Shown: piece after piece, positions 19,018 to 28,497 of the stretch
How positions within the stretch are numbered: position 1 is the first letter of the stretch
Layout of the letters: the number at the start of each line of letters is the position of its first letter
Assembly: GCA_007126095.1 (NCBI GenBank)
Contig: SLBZ01000091.1
Location: forward strand, 19,347-83,346
Length of the DNA: 64,000 nt
Direction: 5' to 3'
From: Aquisalimonas sp.
GTDB taxonomy: Bacteria > Pseudomonadota > Gammaproteobacteria > Nitrococcales > Aquisalimonadaceae
Notes under the pieces: generated by a model
What the model saw: the letters and a program-made list of their open reading frames with translations, nothing else
Told to the model about the DNA's origin: nothing
The model's database searches: none
Position numbers and translations under genes: made by a program

Positions 19018-20058
19018 TCACGTCCCGGTCGTGAAGGAGCTGCGGCGGCCCAGGTGGCCGCCGCAGCGCTGCAGCCACTTCTCGGCCGCGGTGCGCCCCT
19101 CGTCTCGCAGGTGGCAAAGGAACTTCCAGTCCGCATTGATGCGGCTGTTGCGCCCCATGCCCTCGGTGACTGTGCCGGTGTCGAGGGCGTGCAGGCGGTG
19201 GGCGCGCCATGGCAGGCCGTGATGGACCGCCGCAATGCCCTTGCGCAGCATGCCGAGCACCTCCAGCTCTCGCATCAGATTGGCATTGAACGCGATTTCG
19301 TTCGCGCGATCGACGATCTCGGGGACGCTGGTGGGCAGATCGCGTCGCTCGGGGGGTGTCAACTGTATCAGCAGCAGGTCTTTTGCGCGGCACTCCAGTA
19401 CCAGCGGCCAGAGCGCCGGGTTGGCGGTATAGCCGCCATCCCAGTATGCCTCGCCATCGATTTCAATGGCGTGGAAGAGAAGCGGCAGGCAGGCCGAGGC
19501 GGCGACAGCTTTCGGTGAGAGTTCGCTGTTGCGGAACAGCGTGACGCCGCCCGTGCGGACTCGGGTGGCGGAGACGAACAACCGCAGCCGCGGGTCACGG
19601 CGCAGGCGCTCGAAGTCCACGGTGTCCGCGAGCACGCGCAGGAGCGGATTGTAGCCCGAGGGGTTCAGCTGATAGGGCGAGGCCATGCGGGTCAGGCTGT
19701 TCATCAGCAGAAAGCCGGGTGACCAGTCGCGGTTCCAGCCGTGCAGCAGATAGTCCAGTGGCGTCGCCTGCAGCGGGCCGAGCTGGGCCTGGTCGCTGAC
19801 GGTGCGCCAGAGCCGCTCGAGGCTGTTGCGCGCCCCCTCGCGGCCGCCTTCCAGGTAGCCGCTGGCAAACGCCACCGCGTTGATGGCGCCGGCACTGGCG
19901 CCGCTGAGGCCGTCGTAGCCGATGCGCCGTTCGTCCAGCAGCCGGTCGAGAACGCCCCAGGTGAACGCGCCGTGGCTGCCCCCGCCCTGCAGGGCCAGAT
20001 TCAGCCGCACCCGCGGCATGCCGATGAGCCGATCCCGTGCATGACTCAGCCAGCCCAT
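19018..20058 (-). CDS. Patatin-like phospholipase family protein
   Basis: This is a predicted serine lipase/acyl hydrolase. It shows the patatin features in order: oxyanion glycine loop QGGGSHGAF (24-32), nucleophile elbow GASAG with Ser55, and the catalytic dyad Asp207 in DGGYTANP. I chose ATG 20058 (346 residues) because GGAG lies 8 bases upstream. ATG 20076 and a TTG at 20148 are in frame and cannot be excluded. No signal peptide is evident. It is divergent from the HDOD gene at 20169. Confidence 0.82.
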   Translation of the reverse strand: MGWLSHARDRLIGMPRVRLNLALQGGGSHGAFTWGVLDRLLDERRIGYDGLSGASAGAINAVAFASGYLEGGREGARNSLERLWRTVSDQAQLGPLQATPLDYLLHGWNRDWSPGFLLMNSLTRMASPYQLNPSGYNPLLRVLADTVDFERLRRDPRLRLFVSATRVRTGGVTLFRNSELSPKAVAASACLPLLFHAIEIDGEAYWDGGYTANPALWPLVLECRAKDLLLIQLTPPERRDLPTSVPEIVDRANEIAFNANLMRELEVLGMLRKGIAAVHHGLPWRAHRLHALDTGTVTEGMGRNSRINADWKFLCHLRDEGRTAAEKWLQRCGGHLGRRSSFTTGT

Positions 20059-20168
20059 GACACGCTCCGGCCACATAAGGGCTGCCCTGGCTGTGAGCTG
20101 CGTCGCACTTGGCGGAGACCTCTCTGTGATAGCGTGCCCGGTACTCAAATCAACGATAACACGCGATC

Positions 20169-21410
20169 ATGGATTCGATTCGTCAACACGTTCTGGAAGA
20201 GCTGGTTCCCCTGATCGAGCTGCCTGAACACGCCCTGCGCCAACTCGCGGAGGAAGCGGAGATCGAGGATCACATCGCGCGCAGCGTGATTTTCCGCAAG
20301 GGCGGCGATGACGGCTGGCTGCGGTATGTGCTCTCCGGTGCCGTGGTGCTGGTGGATGATCAGGGGCACCGGCGCACGTTCACCGGTACGGGTGACGCCG
20401 GTGTCTATCCGGAGCCCCTTGCCGGTTGCCGGCCCTACCCCCATCACGCCGTTGCCAGCACCGATGTGCGCCTGATCAGAGTCCCCCGGGAGCGGGTGGA
20501 TGCCCTGCTCGACCTTGCCCGGCCTCCCGGCTACGCCGTGGACGAGCTGCAGCCCGACGCGGACGACCCGGGCGAGGGCCTGTTCTATCGTCTCATCGAC
20601 GATCTCATGAGCGATCGCCTGGACCTCCCGAGCATGCCCAATATGGCCCTGCGGGTGCGCCAGGCCGTGGAACAGGACGACGCCTCCGCGAGCGAAGTGG
20701 CGAAGATCATCCAGGCCGATCCGGCGCTGGCGGCGCGACTGATCCAGATCGCCAACAGCCCGGCCTACGGCGGGCAGGGCACCGTCGATTCTCTCACGGT
20801 GGCCATCACCCGGCTCGGGCTCAAGGCGACGCGCGAGATGGTGCTGGCCGTGACCCTGCGCTCACTGTTCAGCTCCGAGCATCCGCTGATTCACCAGCGC
20901 ATGACCGAATTGTGGATGCACAGCGCGCTGGTGGCGGCGATCTGTCAGGTCATGGCCAAGCGCCTGGACGGGTTCAACCCGCAGCGCGCGTTGCTGGCCG
21001 GCCTTGTTCACGATATCGGCATCATCCCGATGCTCGCCAACGCACACCGCTACCCGTCGCTGGTGGAGAACCCCGGGAAGCTGCAGGACACCGTGTCGGA
21101 GTATCGCGACCAGGTGGGTGCAATGATCCTGCGCCGCTGGAACTTCCCGGACGATATGGTGGACGTCCCTCTCGCCGCCGAGCAGTGGCACCGACGGGCC
21201 GTGGATGCGGATTACGCCGACCTGGTCCTGGTGGCGCAGCTGCGGGCGCTGGCGGGAGTGCCCGGCGATGACATTCCGGAACCTACCGACACATCAGCCT
21301 GGCGCCGGCTGCGTCGCGTCGGCAAGGATCTGGGGGAGGATGGCGACTCGATCCTCGCGGAGGCACGGGAGGAGATCGCCCAGGTGCAGCACCTGCTGCT
21401 GGTGCGGTGA
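20169..21410 (+). CDS. HDOD domain protein with cyclic-nucleotide-binding-like N-terminus
   Basis: This 413-residue cytoplasmic protein probably has a signalling role. Residues about 1-120 resemble a cNMP-binding-type beta barrel (RSVIFRKGGDDGWLRYVLSGAVVLVD). Residues about 150-360 form an HDOD domain (LPSMPNMALRVRQAVE, QADPALAARLIQIANSP, AGLVHDIGIIPML). HDOD proteins are HD-like but usually lack catalytic metal residues and act in regulation of motility, biofilm or stress. The exact role is unknown. Confidence 0.8.
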   Translation: MDSIRQHVLEELVPLIELPEHALRQLAEEAEIEDHIARSVIFRKGGDDGWLRYVLSGAVVLVDDQGHRRTFTGTGDAGVYPEPLAGCRPYPHHAVASTDVRLIRVPRERVDALLDLARPPGYAVDELQPDADDPGEGLFYRLIDDLMSDRLDLPSMPNMALRVRQAVEQDDASASEVAKIIQADPALAARLIQIANSPAYGGQGTVDSLTVAITRLGLKATREMVLAVTLRSLFSSEHPLIHQRMTELWMHSALVAAICQVMAKRLDGFNPQRALLAGLVHDIGIIPMLANAHRYPSLVENPGKLQDTVSEYRDQVGAMILRRWNFPDDMVDVPLAAEQWHRRAVDADYADLVLVAQLRALAGVPGDDIPEPTDTSAWRRLRRVGKDLGEDGDSILAEAREEIAQVQHLLLVR

Positions 21411-21443
21411 GCGGCGACGCCCCGTTTGCGGCGGGGCGCCGCC
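21411..21443. terminator. Hairpin between convergent HDOD and acyl-CoA ligase genes
   Basis: Core stem CGCCCCG / CGGGGCG (21418-21424 and 21432-21438) with a 7-base loop, flanked by further GC pairing. It sits in the 41-bp gap between two converging stops. It has no T-run, so its termination strength is uncertain. Confidence 0.4.
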
Positions 21444-21451
21444 AGTAGGCA

Positions 21452-23182
21452 TCAGTCGCCGCTGCTCAAGGCCTCGTTGCGCAGGTCCTTGCGCAGGATC
21501 TTGCCCACGGCCGTTTTCGGCAGGTCGTCGGCGAAGTGGACCTCCTTCGGCACCTTGTAGCCGGTGAGGTTCCTGCGGGCGAACTCGATCACGTCCTCCG
21601 CCTTGAGCGACTTGTTGCGCGTAACCACATAGGCGCGGACGATTTCACCACCGGCTTCGTCGTTGGGAATGCCGATGACCGCAGCTTCGTCGATGTCCGG
21701 GTGCTCGCTCAGGACCTCCTCGACCTCGTTCGGGTAGACGTTGAAGCCGCTGACGTCGATCATGTCCTTCTTGCGGTCCACGATACGGAAGAAACCGCCA
21801 TCTTCCATCCTGGCCATGTCTCCGGTGCGGAAGAAGCCGTCCTTGAGCACCGCGTCCGTCTCCTCGGGCTTGTTCCAGTAGCCCTGGAAGACCTGCGGGC
21901 CCTTGACCGCCAGCTCGCCCACTTCACCGGGCGGGACCGGGTTCCAGTCCTCGTCGATGATGCGCACGATGGTGTTCGGCACGGGCAGGCCAATGGTGCC
22001 CAGGCGGATTTCGCCACTGGGCTGGTTCACCGACACCACCGGGCTGGTCTCGGAAAGGCCGTAGCCCTCGACCGGCACGATACCGATGAGGTTCTTCCAT
22101 TCTTCCGCCACCGATCCGTGCAGCGCGGTGCCGCCGGAGACGGTCTGCCGCAGCGGCGGCGGGTTGTTCTTGAACCAGTCCTCGTTCGCCAGGGCGTGGA
22201 ACAGCACATTGACGCCGGCGAACTGCGTGATCCGGAACTTCTCGAACGCCTTGCGCAGGTTGCTCGGCGGCCGTGGCGAGGGGCACAGCACGTTGCGGCA
22301 GCCGTTGTAGTAGAAGCCCATGAGGTTATTGGTGAAGGCGAAGATGTGGTAGAGCGGCAGCGCCGTGAGCACGGTCTCCTCGCCCGGTGTGATCACCGGG
22401 GCGGAGACCGTCTGCGTCTGTGCCAGGTTCGCCAGCAGATTGCCGTGGGTGAGCATGGCGCCCTTGGCCGGGCCGGTGGTGCCGCCGGTGTACTGGAGCA
22501 CGGCCAGGTCCTCCGGCGCGCGCTTCACGGGTTTCTCCAGCTTGCCCACGTGCGCCTTCCCCGCCGCCAGCGCCTGGCTGATCGGCGTGCTGGCCGCCGT
22601 GGGCTCGGGGATCATCTTCTTCAGCTTCATCACCGTGTTGATGAGCAGCCGGCGCGGCGCCGGGAAGAACTCGGCGGCCCCGGCCATGATCACGTGCCGC
22701 ACGTCGGTGCCGTCGATGGCGTCCTTGACATTGTTGCCGAACAGGTTGAACACCAGCAGGGCCTTGGCGCCGCTGTCCTTGAGCTGGTGGTTGGTTTCCC
22801 GCGGGGTATACAGCGGGTTGACGTTCACCAGCACCAGACCGGCCTTGAAGATGCCGAATACCGCCACCGGGTAGGACAGGCAATTCGGCATCTGCACCGC
22901 GACCCGCTCGCCGGGCTCCAGGCCGAGCTCGTGGCGGAGGTACGCGGCGAACTGGTCGGAGTAGGTGTCGGTCTCGCGGAAGCTCAGGGAGCCGTGCAGG
23001 CCGTTGTCCAGGCAGGTGACAAAGGCGGTGCGGTCGCCGTTGTCGTCCGCAATGCGACGCGCCAGATCGGCGATGTTACGGTCCGGCAATGGGGTGATTT
23101 CCCTGTCCACACCTTTGCCGTAGGAGGCCAGCCAGGGCTGGTTGTCGTAGGCGGCCTTGGCGTCTTGCGTCGTCTCGTTCAT
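21452..23182 (-). CDS. fadD: Long-chain-fatty-acid--CoA ligase (FadD-like)
   Basis: This protein activates long-chain fatty acids with ATP and CoA at the inner membrane. The 576-residue protein has the adenylation P-loop YTGGTTGPAKGAM (231-243), the GYGLSETSP motif, FRTGDMARM, and the C-terminal lysine region LPKTAVGKILRKDLR. ATG 23182 has GGAG upstream; the frame is open for 200 more codons, but that sequence is antisense to pabB and not ligase-like. Length (about 560) and motifs match FadD. Confidence 0.9.
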   Translation of the reverse strand: MNETTQDAKAAYDNQPWLASYGKGVDREITPLPDRNIADLARRIADDNGDRTAFVTCLDNGLHGSLSFRETDTYSDQFAAYLRHELGLEPGERVAVQMPNCLSYPVAVFGIFKAGLVLVNVNPLYTPRETNHQLKDSGAKALLVFNLFGNNVKDAIDGTDVRHVIMAGAAEFFPAPRRLLINTVMKLKKMIPEPTAASTPISQALAAGKAHVGKLEKPVKRAPEDLAVLQYTGGTTGPAKGAMLTHGNLLANLAQTQTVSAPVITPGEETVLTALPLYHIFAFTNNLMGFYYNGCRNVLCPSPRPPSNLRKAFEKFRITQFAGVNVLFHALANEDWFKNNPPPLRQTVSGGTALHGSVAEEWKNLIGIVPVEGYGLSETSPVVSVNQPSGEIRLGTIGLPVPNTIVRIIDEDWNPVPPGEVGELAVKGPQVFQGYWNKPEETDAVLKDGFFRTGDMARMEDGGFFRIVDRKKDMIDVSGFNVYPNEVEEVLSEHPDIDEAAVIGIPNDEAGGEIVRAYVVTRNKSLKAEDVIEFARRNLTGYKVPKEVHFADDLPKTAVGKILRKDLRNEALSSGD

Positions 23183-23365
23183 GCTCTCCGTCCTCGCGTG
23201 TCTTGTTCTCGTACACAGGGTGCGCAACACGTCGCACCGTTCGTGCGCCAAGATACAGACCGGGCAGTCTTGTTGCCAGCCTGAAGCGGGGTTCAGCATG
23301 AAACATATTGGAGAACTGTACCAGGTGACAAGCGTCGACCGACCCGGTCGCGGGAGGCTTGTGCC

Positions 23366-24727
23366 GTGACCGGCACGCAGGTGGCGGAACTGCCCTATCC
23401 GGAGGATGCGGCGGACGCATTCGCGCGCCTGCGCCCGCTTGCCGGCGCCGCCTGGCTGGACAGCGGTGCGCCGCGTCATCAGGCGCGTTACGACATCATG
23501 GTCGCGCTGCCCGGGCGAGAGCTGTTGCGCCGGGAGGGTGTGTGCTGGCGTCGCGAGGGTGGCGACTGGATCCGCATCGAGGGCGACGTCTGGGCGCTGA
23601 TCGCGGACATGCTCGGGCCGCGCCGGGAGGCGGTGCCCGGTGTGCCGTTTTCGGGTGGCGCCCTGGGGTGCTTCGGCTACGACCTGGGGCAGGCGGACGT
23701 GCTGGCGCCCCGGGATGATCGGCCGGGTGACGGTTTGCCGGAGCTTTGGCTCGGTTTCTATGACGCGGCACTGATCCTGGATCACGAGACGCGCCGCGCG
23801 TTGCTGGTGCAGCGCCCCGGTGGTGAGCGGGCCGCCACCGGCATCCGCGAGCGGTTGCTGCAGCCGACGGCTCCGACGCCGGCCCCGTTTCGGGCGGGTG
23901 CATTGCAGGAAGAGCCGGGGCGGGACGGGTACGGTCGTGCGTTCCGGGCCGTACGCCGTTATCTGCGCGACGGCGACTGTTACCAGGTCAATCTAGCGCG
24001 CGCGTTCCGCTGCGGTTTCAGGGGTGACCCCTTCGATGCCTACACGCGGCTGCGCCGCTGGTCGCCGGTGCCCCACGGTGCCTGGATGACGCTGCCCGGA
24101 GGGCAGAGCGTGCTGAGTCTTTCCCCGGAGCGGTTTCTTGCGGTGACGGATGATCGCGTGGAGACCCGGCCGATCAAGGGAACCCGGCCGCGTGACAGAG
24201 ATGCGGCCCGGGATCGGGCGCTTGCGGAGGCGCTGGCCGGCAGCCCCAAGGACCGGGCTGAGAACGTCATGATCGTCGACCTGCTGCGCAACGATCTCGG
24301 CAAGGTGTGCCGCCCGGGCAGTGTGACCGTCAGTCAGTTGTTCGGGGTGGAGTCGTTCGCCAGCGTGCACCACATGGTGAGCGTCGTCGAGGGGCGGCTG
24401 ACGCCCGGCACCATGGCGACGGACCTGCTGCGCGCGAGCTTTCCCGGTGGCTCCATCACCGGAGCGCCGAAAAAGCGGGCCATGGAGATCATTGCCGAAC
24501 TGGAGCCGAGCCGCCGTGGCCTCTATTGTGGCGCCATCGGGTACATCGGCTACGACGGCACCATGGACACCAGCATCACCATCCGTACCGCCGTGTGCGC
24601 CGACGGCGTGATGACGTACCGGGCGGGCGGCGGCCTGGTCATGGATTCCGACGAGGCCGAGGAGTATCAGGAGACCCGGGACAAGGCCCACGCTTTCCTG
24701 AAACTGGCGGGTGAGGGCGGTGATTAG
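23366..24727 (+). CDS. pabB: Aminodeoxychorismate synthase component I PabB
   Basis: PabB converts chorismate to 4-amino-4-deoxychorismate for folate synthesis. The 453-residue protein carries the PIKGT motif with K271, the active-site Lys that distinguishes PabB from TrpE (PIAGT). It also has the conserved chorismate-binding blocks DLLRNDLGKV, PGGSITGAPKKRAMEII and the RAGGGLVMDSD end. The start is GTG with GGGAGG upstream. Its TAG overlaps the stop of the converging HDOD gene by 3 bp. The PabA partner is not in the window. Confidence 0.93.
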   Translation: MTGTQVAELPYPEDAADAFARLRPLAGAAWLDSGAPRHQARYDIMVALPGRELLRREGVCWRREGGDWIRIEGDVWALIADMLGPRREAVPGVPFSGGALGCFGYDLGQADVLAPRDDRPGDGLPELWLGFYDAALILDHETRRALLVQRPGGERAATGIRERLLQPTAPTPAPFRAGALQEEPGRDGYGRAFRAVRRYLRDGDCYQVNLARAFRCGFRGDPFDAYTRLRRWSPVPHGAWMTLPGGQSVLSLSPERFLAVTDDRVETRPIKGTRPRDRDAARDRALAEALAGSPKDRAENVMIVDLLRNDLGKVCRPGSVTVSQLFGVESFASVHHMVSVVEGRLTPGTMATDLLRASFPGGSITGAPKKRAMEIIAELEPSRRGLYCGAIGYIGYDGTMDTSITIRTAVCADGVMTYRAGGGLVMDSDEAEEYQETRDKAHAFLKLAGEGGD

Positions 24728-25542
24728 TCCGCGGCCAGCAGCCGCGCCATGGCCGTGGTTTCTTCCTGCTCCATGAGGCAGGCCCTGGCGACGGTGTCGA
24801 GCGTGGCCCCGCTGAGACCCCGATTGAGTAAAGCGGCGGGAATCTCCTCGAAATCGGTGCCGGCCCAGTCGGCGGCACAGCGCACCAGGCCGATCAGGCC
24901 GGGGTCGTCGTGAGCCGACGGGTTGCCGAAGCCCTCGACCACGGCGCACAGGGTGACCGGTAGCTCCCATTCCCTCAGCAGCATGGCGCCAGCCTCGTGA
25001 TGGTCCACTTCCAGCTGCTCGCGGATCAGCGCCGCCATGCTGGTGTGGGAATCGCGCTTGCGGGCGCTGAAGACCGTGGTCATCTCCGTGGGAAAGCTGT
25101 GCGCCAGCAGGAGTATGCCGATGGAGTGAAGCAGACCGCCCAGCTGCGCGGGCGCCGGGTCCAGGCCGGAGGCACGGGCCAGGCGCCCGGAGGCGTTCGC
25201 GCTGGCGATCGCATGCAGCCAGTAGCGGGCGGCCCGAAAGCCCGGGCAGCGGCCGCTGTCGAACTGATTGCGCAGCAGTATGGACGTGGCCAGAACCCGC
25301 AGGCGGTTCATTCCGAGCCGCATGATCGCCTCATCCAGGCTGCGCACGTCCCCCTGGCTCATGAAGAACGCGCTGTTGGCCGTGGAGACGATGCGGGCGG
25401 CCAGTGCGGGGTCGCGCCCGAGTTTGGGGGCGAGCACGTTGATGTCCGTCTCCTCGGTGTTCACCTCCAGAAGGATGTCGTGGCTGACGTAGGGCAGCGA
25501 CGGCAGTGATGCGCTGTCCAGCGCAGTCGATGTCTCTCGCAT
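24724..25542 (-). CDS. HDOD domain protein
   Basis: This 272-residue protein is essentially only an HDOD domain. It has LPSLPYVSHDILLEVN, GRDPALAARIVSTANSAFF, AIMRLGMNRLRVLA, and an HD-like LGGLLHSIGILLLAHSF in which the canonical HD pair is replaced by HS. That implies a non-catalytic signalling role. ATG 25542 follows GGGA. It is a second HDOD protein within 5 kb of the one at 20169 but has a different domain layout. Confidence 0.82.
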   Translation of the reverse strand: MRETSTALDSASLPSLPYVSHDILLEVNTEETDINVLAPKLGRDPALAARIVSTANSAFFMSQGDVRSLDEAIMRLGMNRLRVLATSILLRNQFDSGRCPGFRAARYWLHAIASANASGRLARASGLDPAPAQLGGLLHSIGILLLAHSFPTEMTTVFSARKRDSHTSMAALIREQLEVDHHEAGAMLLREWELPVTLCAVVEGFGNPSAHDDPGLIGLVRCAADWAGTDFEEIPAALLNRGLSGATLDTVARACLMEQEETTAMARLLAAD

Positions 25543-25670
25543 GGTTATCCCGCCATGTCTCGTGAACAAAAGTCCCGCTCCTGCGCGGGGATTATACTGT
25601 CATGACGACCAATCACCGAACTGTTCATGGACGTACAGACCATCGATGAAGCAGACCCTTGGAGGTTGTT

Positions 25671-26849
25671 ATGGAAGAGGTAGTCATTGTTGCAGCAGGT
25701 CGTAGCGCAGTCGGCGGCTTCGGCGGCTCGCTTTCATCCTTGACGGCGGTGGAACTCGGCACGCAGGTGATTCGCGGAACGCTGGAAAGGGCCGGAGTTT
25801 CCCCGGAACAGGTGGACGAAGTCATTCTGGGCCAGGTGCTGACGGCCGCCGCCGGTCAGAACCCGGCACGCCAGTCCTCCATCCATGCCGGCATTCCCGA
25901 CCGGGTACCGGCCATGACCATCAACAAGGTCTGTGGCAGCGGGTTGAAGGCCGTGGCCATGGCGACCCAGGCGATCCGGCTCGGTGATGCCGAGATCGTC
26001 ATCGCTGGCGGGCAAGAGAGCATGAGTCAGGCTCCGCACGCCCTGCCCAACTCCCGCAATGGGCAGCGCATGGGTGACTGGAAGCTGGACGACACCATGA
26101 TCCGTGACGGGCTCTGGGATGCGTTCAACCAGTATCACATGGGTGTGACCGCCGAGAACCTGGCCACCAAGTACAGCATTTCCCGGGAAGAGCAGGACGC
26201 CTTCGCGGCCCAGTCGCAGCAGCGGGCCACCGCCGCCATGGAGGCCGGGCGCTTCCGGGACGAGATCATTCCCGTTCAGGTGCCCCAGCGCAAGGGCGAC
26301 CCGGTGGTGGTGGATACTGACGAGCACCCGAAAGCCGGCACCACGGCCGAGAGCCTGTCGAAACTCCGTCCCGCGTTCAACAAGGAGGGCACGGTCACGG
26401 CGGGTAACGCCTCCGGGATCAATGACGGTGCCGCGGTGGTGCTGGTGATGTCTGCCAGCAAGGCGCAGGCCCTTGGCCTTGAGCCCATCGCCCGGGTCGA
26501 GGCGTACGCCAGTGCCGGGGTGGATCCGGCGGTCATGGGCTCGGGGCCGGTGCCGGCGACGCAGCGCTGCCTTGATCGCGCCGGCTGGAGCGTGTCCGAC
26601 CTGGAACTGATCGAGGCCAACGAGGCGTTCGCCGCCCAGGCGCTGGCCGTCAGTCGCGAACTCCAGTGGGACATGGAACGCGTCAACGTCAACGGCGGTG
26701 CCATTGCGCTGGGCCATCCCATCGGTGCGTCCGGGTGCCGGGTGCTGGTAACCTTGCTGCACGAAATGAAGCGCCGCGATGCGCGCAAGGGCCTGGCGAC
26801 ACTGTGTATCGGTGGTGGCCAGGGGGTGGCACTTGCCGTGGCCCGCTGA
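25671..26849 (+). CDS. phaA: Acetyl-CoA C-acetyltransferase (PHB beta-ketothiolase)
   Basis: This thiolase condenses two acetyl-CoA to acetoacetyl-CoA, the first step of polyhydroxybutyrate synthesis. The 392-residue protein has nucleophile C88 (NKVCGSG), H349 in GHPIGASG and C379 in CIGGGQG, matching the positions in Zoogloea thiolase. ATG 25671 lies just after GGAGG; the open frame begins at 25659 without a site. phaR and phaB follow on the same strand, which supports the PHB role over fatty-acid degradation. Confidence 0.93.
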   Translation: MEEVVIVAAGRSAVGGFGGSLSSLTAVELGTQVIRGTLERAGVSPEQVDEVILGQVLTAAAGQNPARQSSIHAGIPDRVPAMTINKVCGSGLKAVAMATQAIRLGDAEIVIAGGQESMSQAPHALPNSRNGQRMGDWKLDDTMIRDGLWDAFNQYHMGVTAENLATKYSISREEQDAFAAQSQQRATAAMEAGRFRDEIIPVQVPQRKGDPVVVDTDEHPKAGTTAESLSKLRPAFNKEGTVTAGNASGINDGAAVVLVMSASKAQALGLEPIARVEAYASAGVDPAVMGSGPVPATQRCLDRAGWSVSDLELIEANEAFAAQALAVSRELQWDMERVNVNGGAIALGHPIGASGCRVLVTLLHEMKRRDARKGLATLCIGGGQGVALAVAR

Positions 26850-26860
26850 TTGGCCGACCA

Positions 26861-26888
26861 TGGCCGCGGGGCGTGTTCCCCGCGGCCA
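26861..26888 (+). terminator. Perfect 11-bp hairpin between phaA and phaR
   Basis: Arms TGGCCGCGGGG and CCCCGCGGCCA (26861-26871 and 26878-26888) enclose CGTGTT. It starts 11 bp after the phaA stop and ends 21 bp before the phaR ATG. There is no T-run. It may act as a partial terminator or mRNA stabiliser, keeping the repressor below the thiolase level. Confidence 0.5.
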
Positions 26889-26909
26889 AGCCCGAGGTTG
26901 ATTCCGATA

Positions 26910-27449
26910 ATGACTAACGACGACGTTCGCATCATCAAAAAGTATCCGAACCGGCGTCTTTATGACACGGCTATCAGCAGCTACATCACTCTGGCCGACG
27001 TCAAGAGGCTGGTGCTCGATGGGGTGGAGTTCCAGGTAGTCGACGCCAAGACCCGGGATGACCTGACCCGGACGATCCTGCTCCAGATCATCAGCGAAGA
27101 AGAAGAGGGTGGTGAGCCCATTTTCAGCAGCGAACTGCTGGCCCAGATCATTCGCTCCTACGGCGGCAACATGCAGAATCTCCTGACCAACTACCTGGAG
27201 AAGAGCATGGATATGTGGTCGGACCAGCAACGGGCGCTGCGTGAGCAGACGCGCGATTTCATGGAAGCGAATCCCATGACCATGCTGACCCAGATGGCGG
27301 AGCGGAATCTGGCCATGTGGCGGCGCATGAGCGGTATGGACAGTGGCAAGGACGACCCGGCCGGCGACAGTGGTGATTCCTCTGATGAGTCGGCGGGGAG
27401 CAAAAGCCCGCGGTCGTCCGGCAAACAGGGGTCAGGTTCCCGCAACTGA
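26910..27449 (+). CDS. phaR: Polyhydroxyalkanoate synthesis repressor PhaR
   Basis: PhaR binds both DNA and PHB granules and represses phasin and other pha genes until polymer is present. The 179-residue protein begins with the diagnostic PHB/PHA accumulation-regulator DNA-binding domain (RIIKKYPNRRLYDTAISSYITL, residues about 7-28). The second conserved domain (IFSSELLAQIIRSYGG...LEKSMDMW) follows, with an Asp/Ser-rich tail. Candidate target dyads are noted at 44615-44625 and 28616-28626. Confidence 0.93.
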   Translation: MTNDDVRIIKKYPNRRLYDTAISSYITLADVKRLVLDGVEFQVVDAKTRDDLTRTILLQIISEEEEGGEPIFSSELLAQIIRSYGGNMQNLLTNYLEKSMDMWSDQQRALREQTRDFMEANPMTMLTQMAERNLAMWRRMSGMDSGKDDPAGDSGDSSDESAGSKSPRSSGKQGSGSRN

Positions 27450-27502
27450 GCTCGTCCCGTAACTCGGCTGGACCCCCGCCGGTGACTTCCGCTTCCCGGC
27501 GG

Positions 27503-27525
27503 GAAGCCCGCGCCATGCGGGCTTC
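27503..27525 (+). terminator. Hairpin downstream of phaR
   Basis: Stem GAAGCCCGC / GCGGGCTTC (9 bp, loop GCCAT) lies 53 bp after the phaR stop. A competing hairpin CTTCCC-GGC-GGGAAG (27492-27506) shares its GAAG. No clear T-run follows, so termination may be partial. Confidence 0.5.
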
Positions 27526-27568
27526 TCCGACGTCTGTCTGGAATGTGACGCACTCCTCATGTTTAAAG

Positions 27569-27597
27569 TTGACAGGTGATCCACCTGTCTCTATTCT
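27569..27597 (+). promoter_or_regulatory. phaB promoter with internal 19-bp operator-like dyad
   Basis: TTGACA (27569-27574), a 17-bp spacer and TATTCT (27592-27597) make a near-consensus sigma-70 promoter, giving a leader of about 140 nt before phaB. A perfect inverted repeat GACAGGTGATCCACCTGTC (27571-27589) overlaps the -35 box and fills the spacer, where a bound repressor would block RNA polymerase. Confidence 0.75.
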
Positions 27598-27742
27598 CGA
27601 GTTAAACGCATGACGCATTGCACAACGGGGCGTTTCGCGGGAGCGTACCCTGTGTGCGTGTCGCGCAACGGCTGACTGCTCCCGGTCGGCCACAATCCCC
27701 TAACCGGCGAGGCCGGTCGAACGACTTCACAAGAGGCATCCC

Positions 27743-28489
27743 ATGACGAATCGAGTAGCTCTGGTGACGGGCGGTAATGGTGGTATCGGCACTGAGGTGT
27801 GCAAGTATCTGGCGGCGCTCGGGTATCGCGTGGTCAGTACCTGCGTCAATGCCGAGAAGGAAAACATCCGCGGCTGGCAGGAAGATCTGCAGGCGGAGGG
27901 CCATGACGTTGCGTGGATCGAGTGCGATGTGTCCGATTATGATGCGTGCGGCGCCATGGCGGAGCAGATTCAGGCGGAGCACGGTAACGTGGATGTTCTG
28001 GTGAACCTGGCCGGGATCACGCGGGATGCCTTTATTCACAAGATGGGCAAGGGCGACTGGGACGCTGTGGTGAACGTCAATCTAAACAGCGCCTTCAACG
28101 TCACGCGTCATCTCATCGACGGCATGCGTGAGCGTGGCTTTGGCCGTGTGGTGAACATCTCGTCCGTGAACGGTCAGACGGGTCAGTTCGGCCAGACGAA
28201 CTACTCCGCCGCCAAGGCTGGTCTGCACGGCTTCACCATGGCGCTTGCGAAGGAGGGCGCCCGAAAGGGTATCACGGCCAATACTGTATCCCCCGGCTAC
28301 ATCGATACGTCCATGACGGCCGCCATCCCGCAGGAGGTGCGCGACCAGATCATCGCCCAGGTGCCGGCAGGCCGCATGGGGCGCCCGGATGAGATCGCAC
28401 GCGTGGTGGCTTTTCTGGCAGCCGATGACTCGGAGTACATCAACGGTGCGAATATTCCGGTCAACGGCGCGCTGTTCACCAGTTTCTGA
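27743..28489 (+). CDS. phaB: Acetoacetyl-CoA reductase
   Basis: PhaB reduces acetoacetyl-CoA to (R)-3-hydroxybutyryl-CoA with NADPH, the second step of PHB synthesis. The 248-residue short-chain dehydrogenase has the nucleotide motif GGNGGIG (10-16), VNLAG (88-91) where most SDRs have NNAG, and S140, Y154 and K158 in the catalytic triad (YSAAK). PhaB-type PGYIDTSM is present. A strong promoter of its own lies upstream. The PHB synthase (phaC/phaE) is not in the window. Confidence 0.93.
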   Translation: MTNRVALVTGGNGGIGTEVCKYLAALGYRVVSTCVNAEKENIRGWQEDLQAEGHDVAWIECDVSDYDACGAMAEQIQAEHGNVDVLVNLAGITRDAFIHKMGKGDWDAVVNVNLNSAFNVTRHLIDGMRERGFGRVVNISSVNGQTGQFGQTNYSAAKAGLHGFTMALAKEGARKGITANTVSPGYIDTSMTAAIPQEVRDQIIAQVPAGRMGRPDEIARVVAFLAADDSEYINGANIPVNGALFTSF

Positions 28490-28497
28490 TGGCAAGG

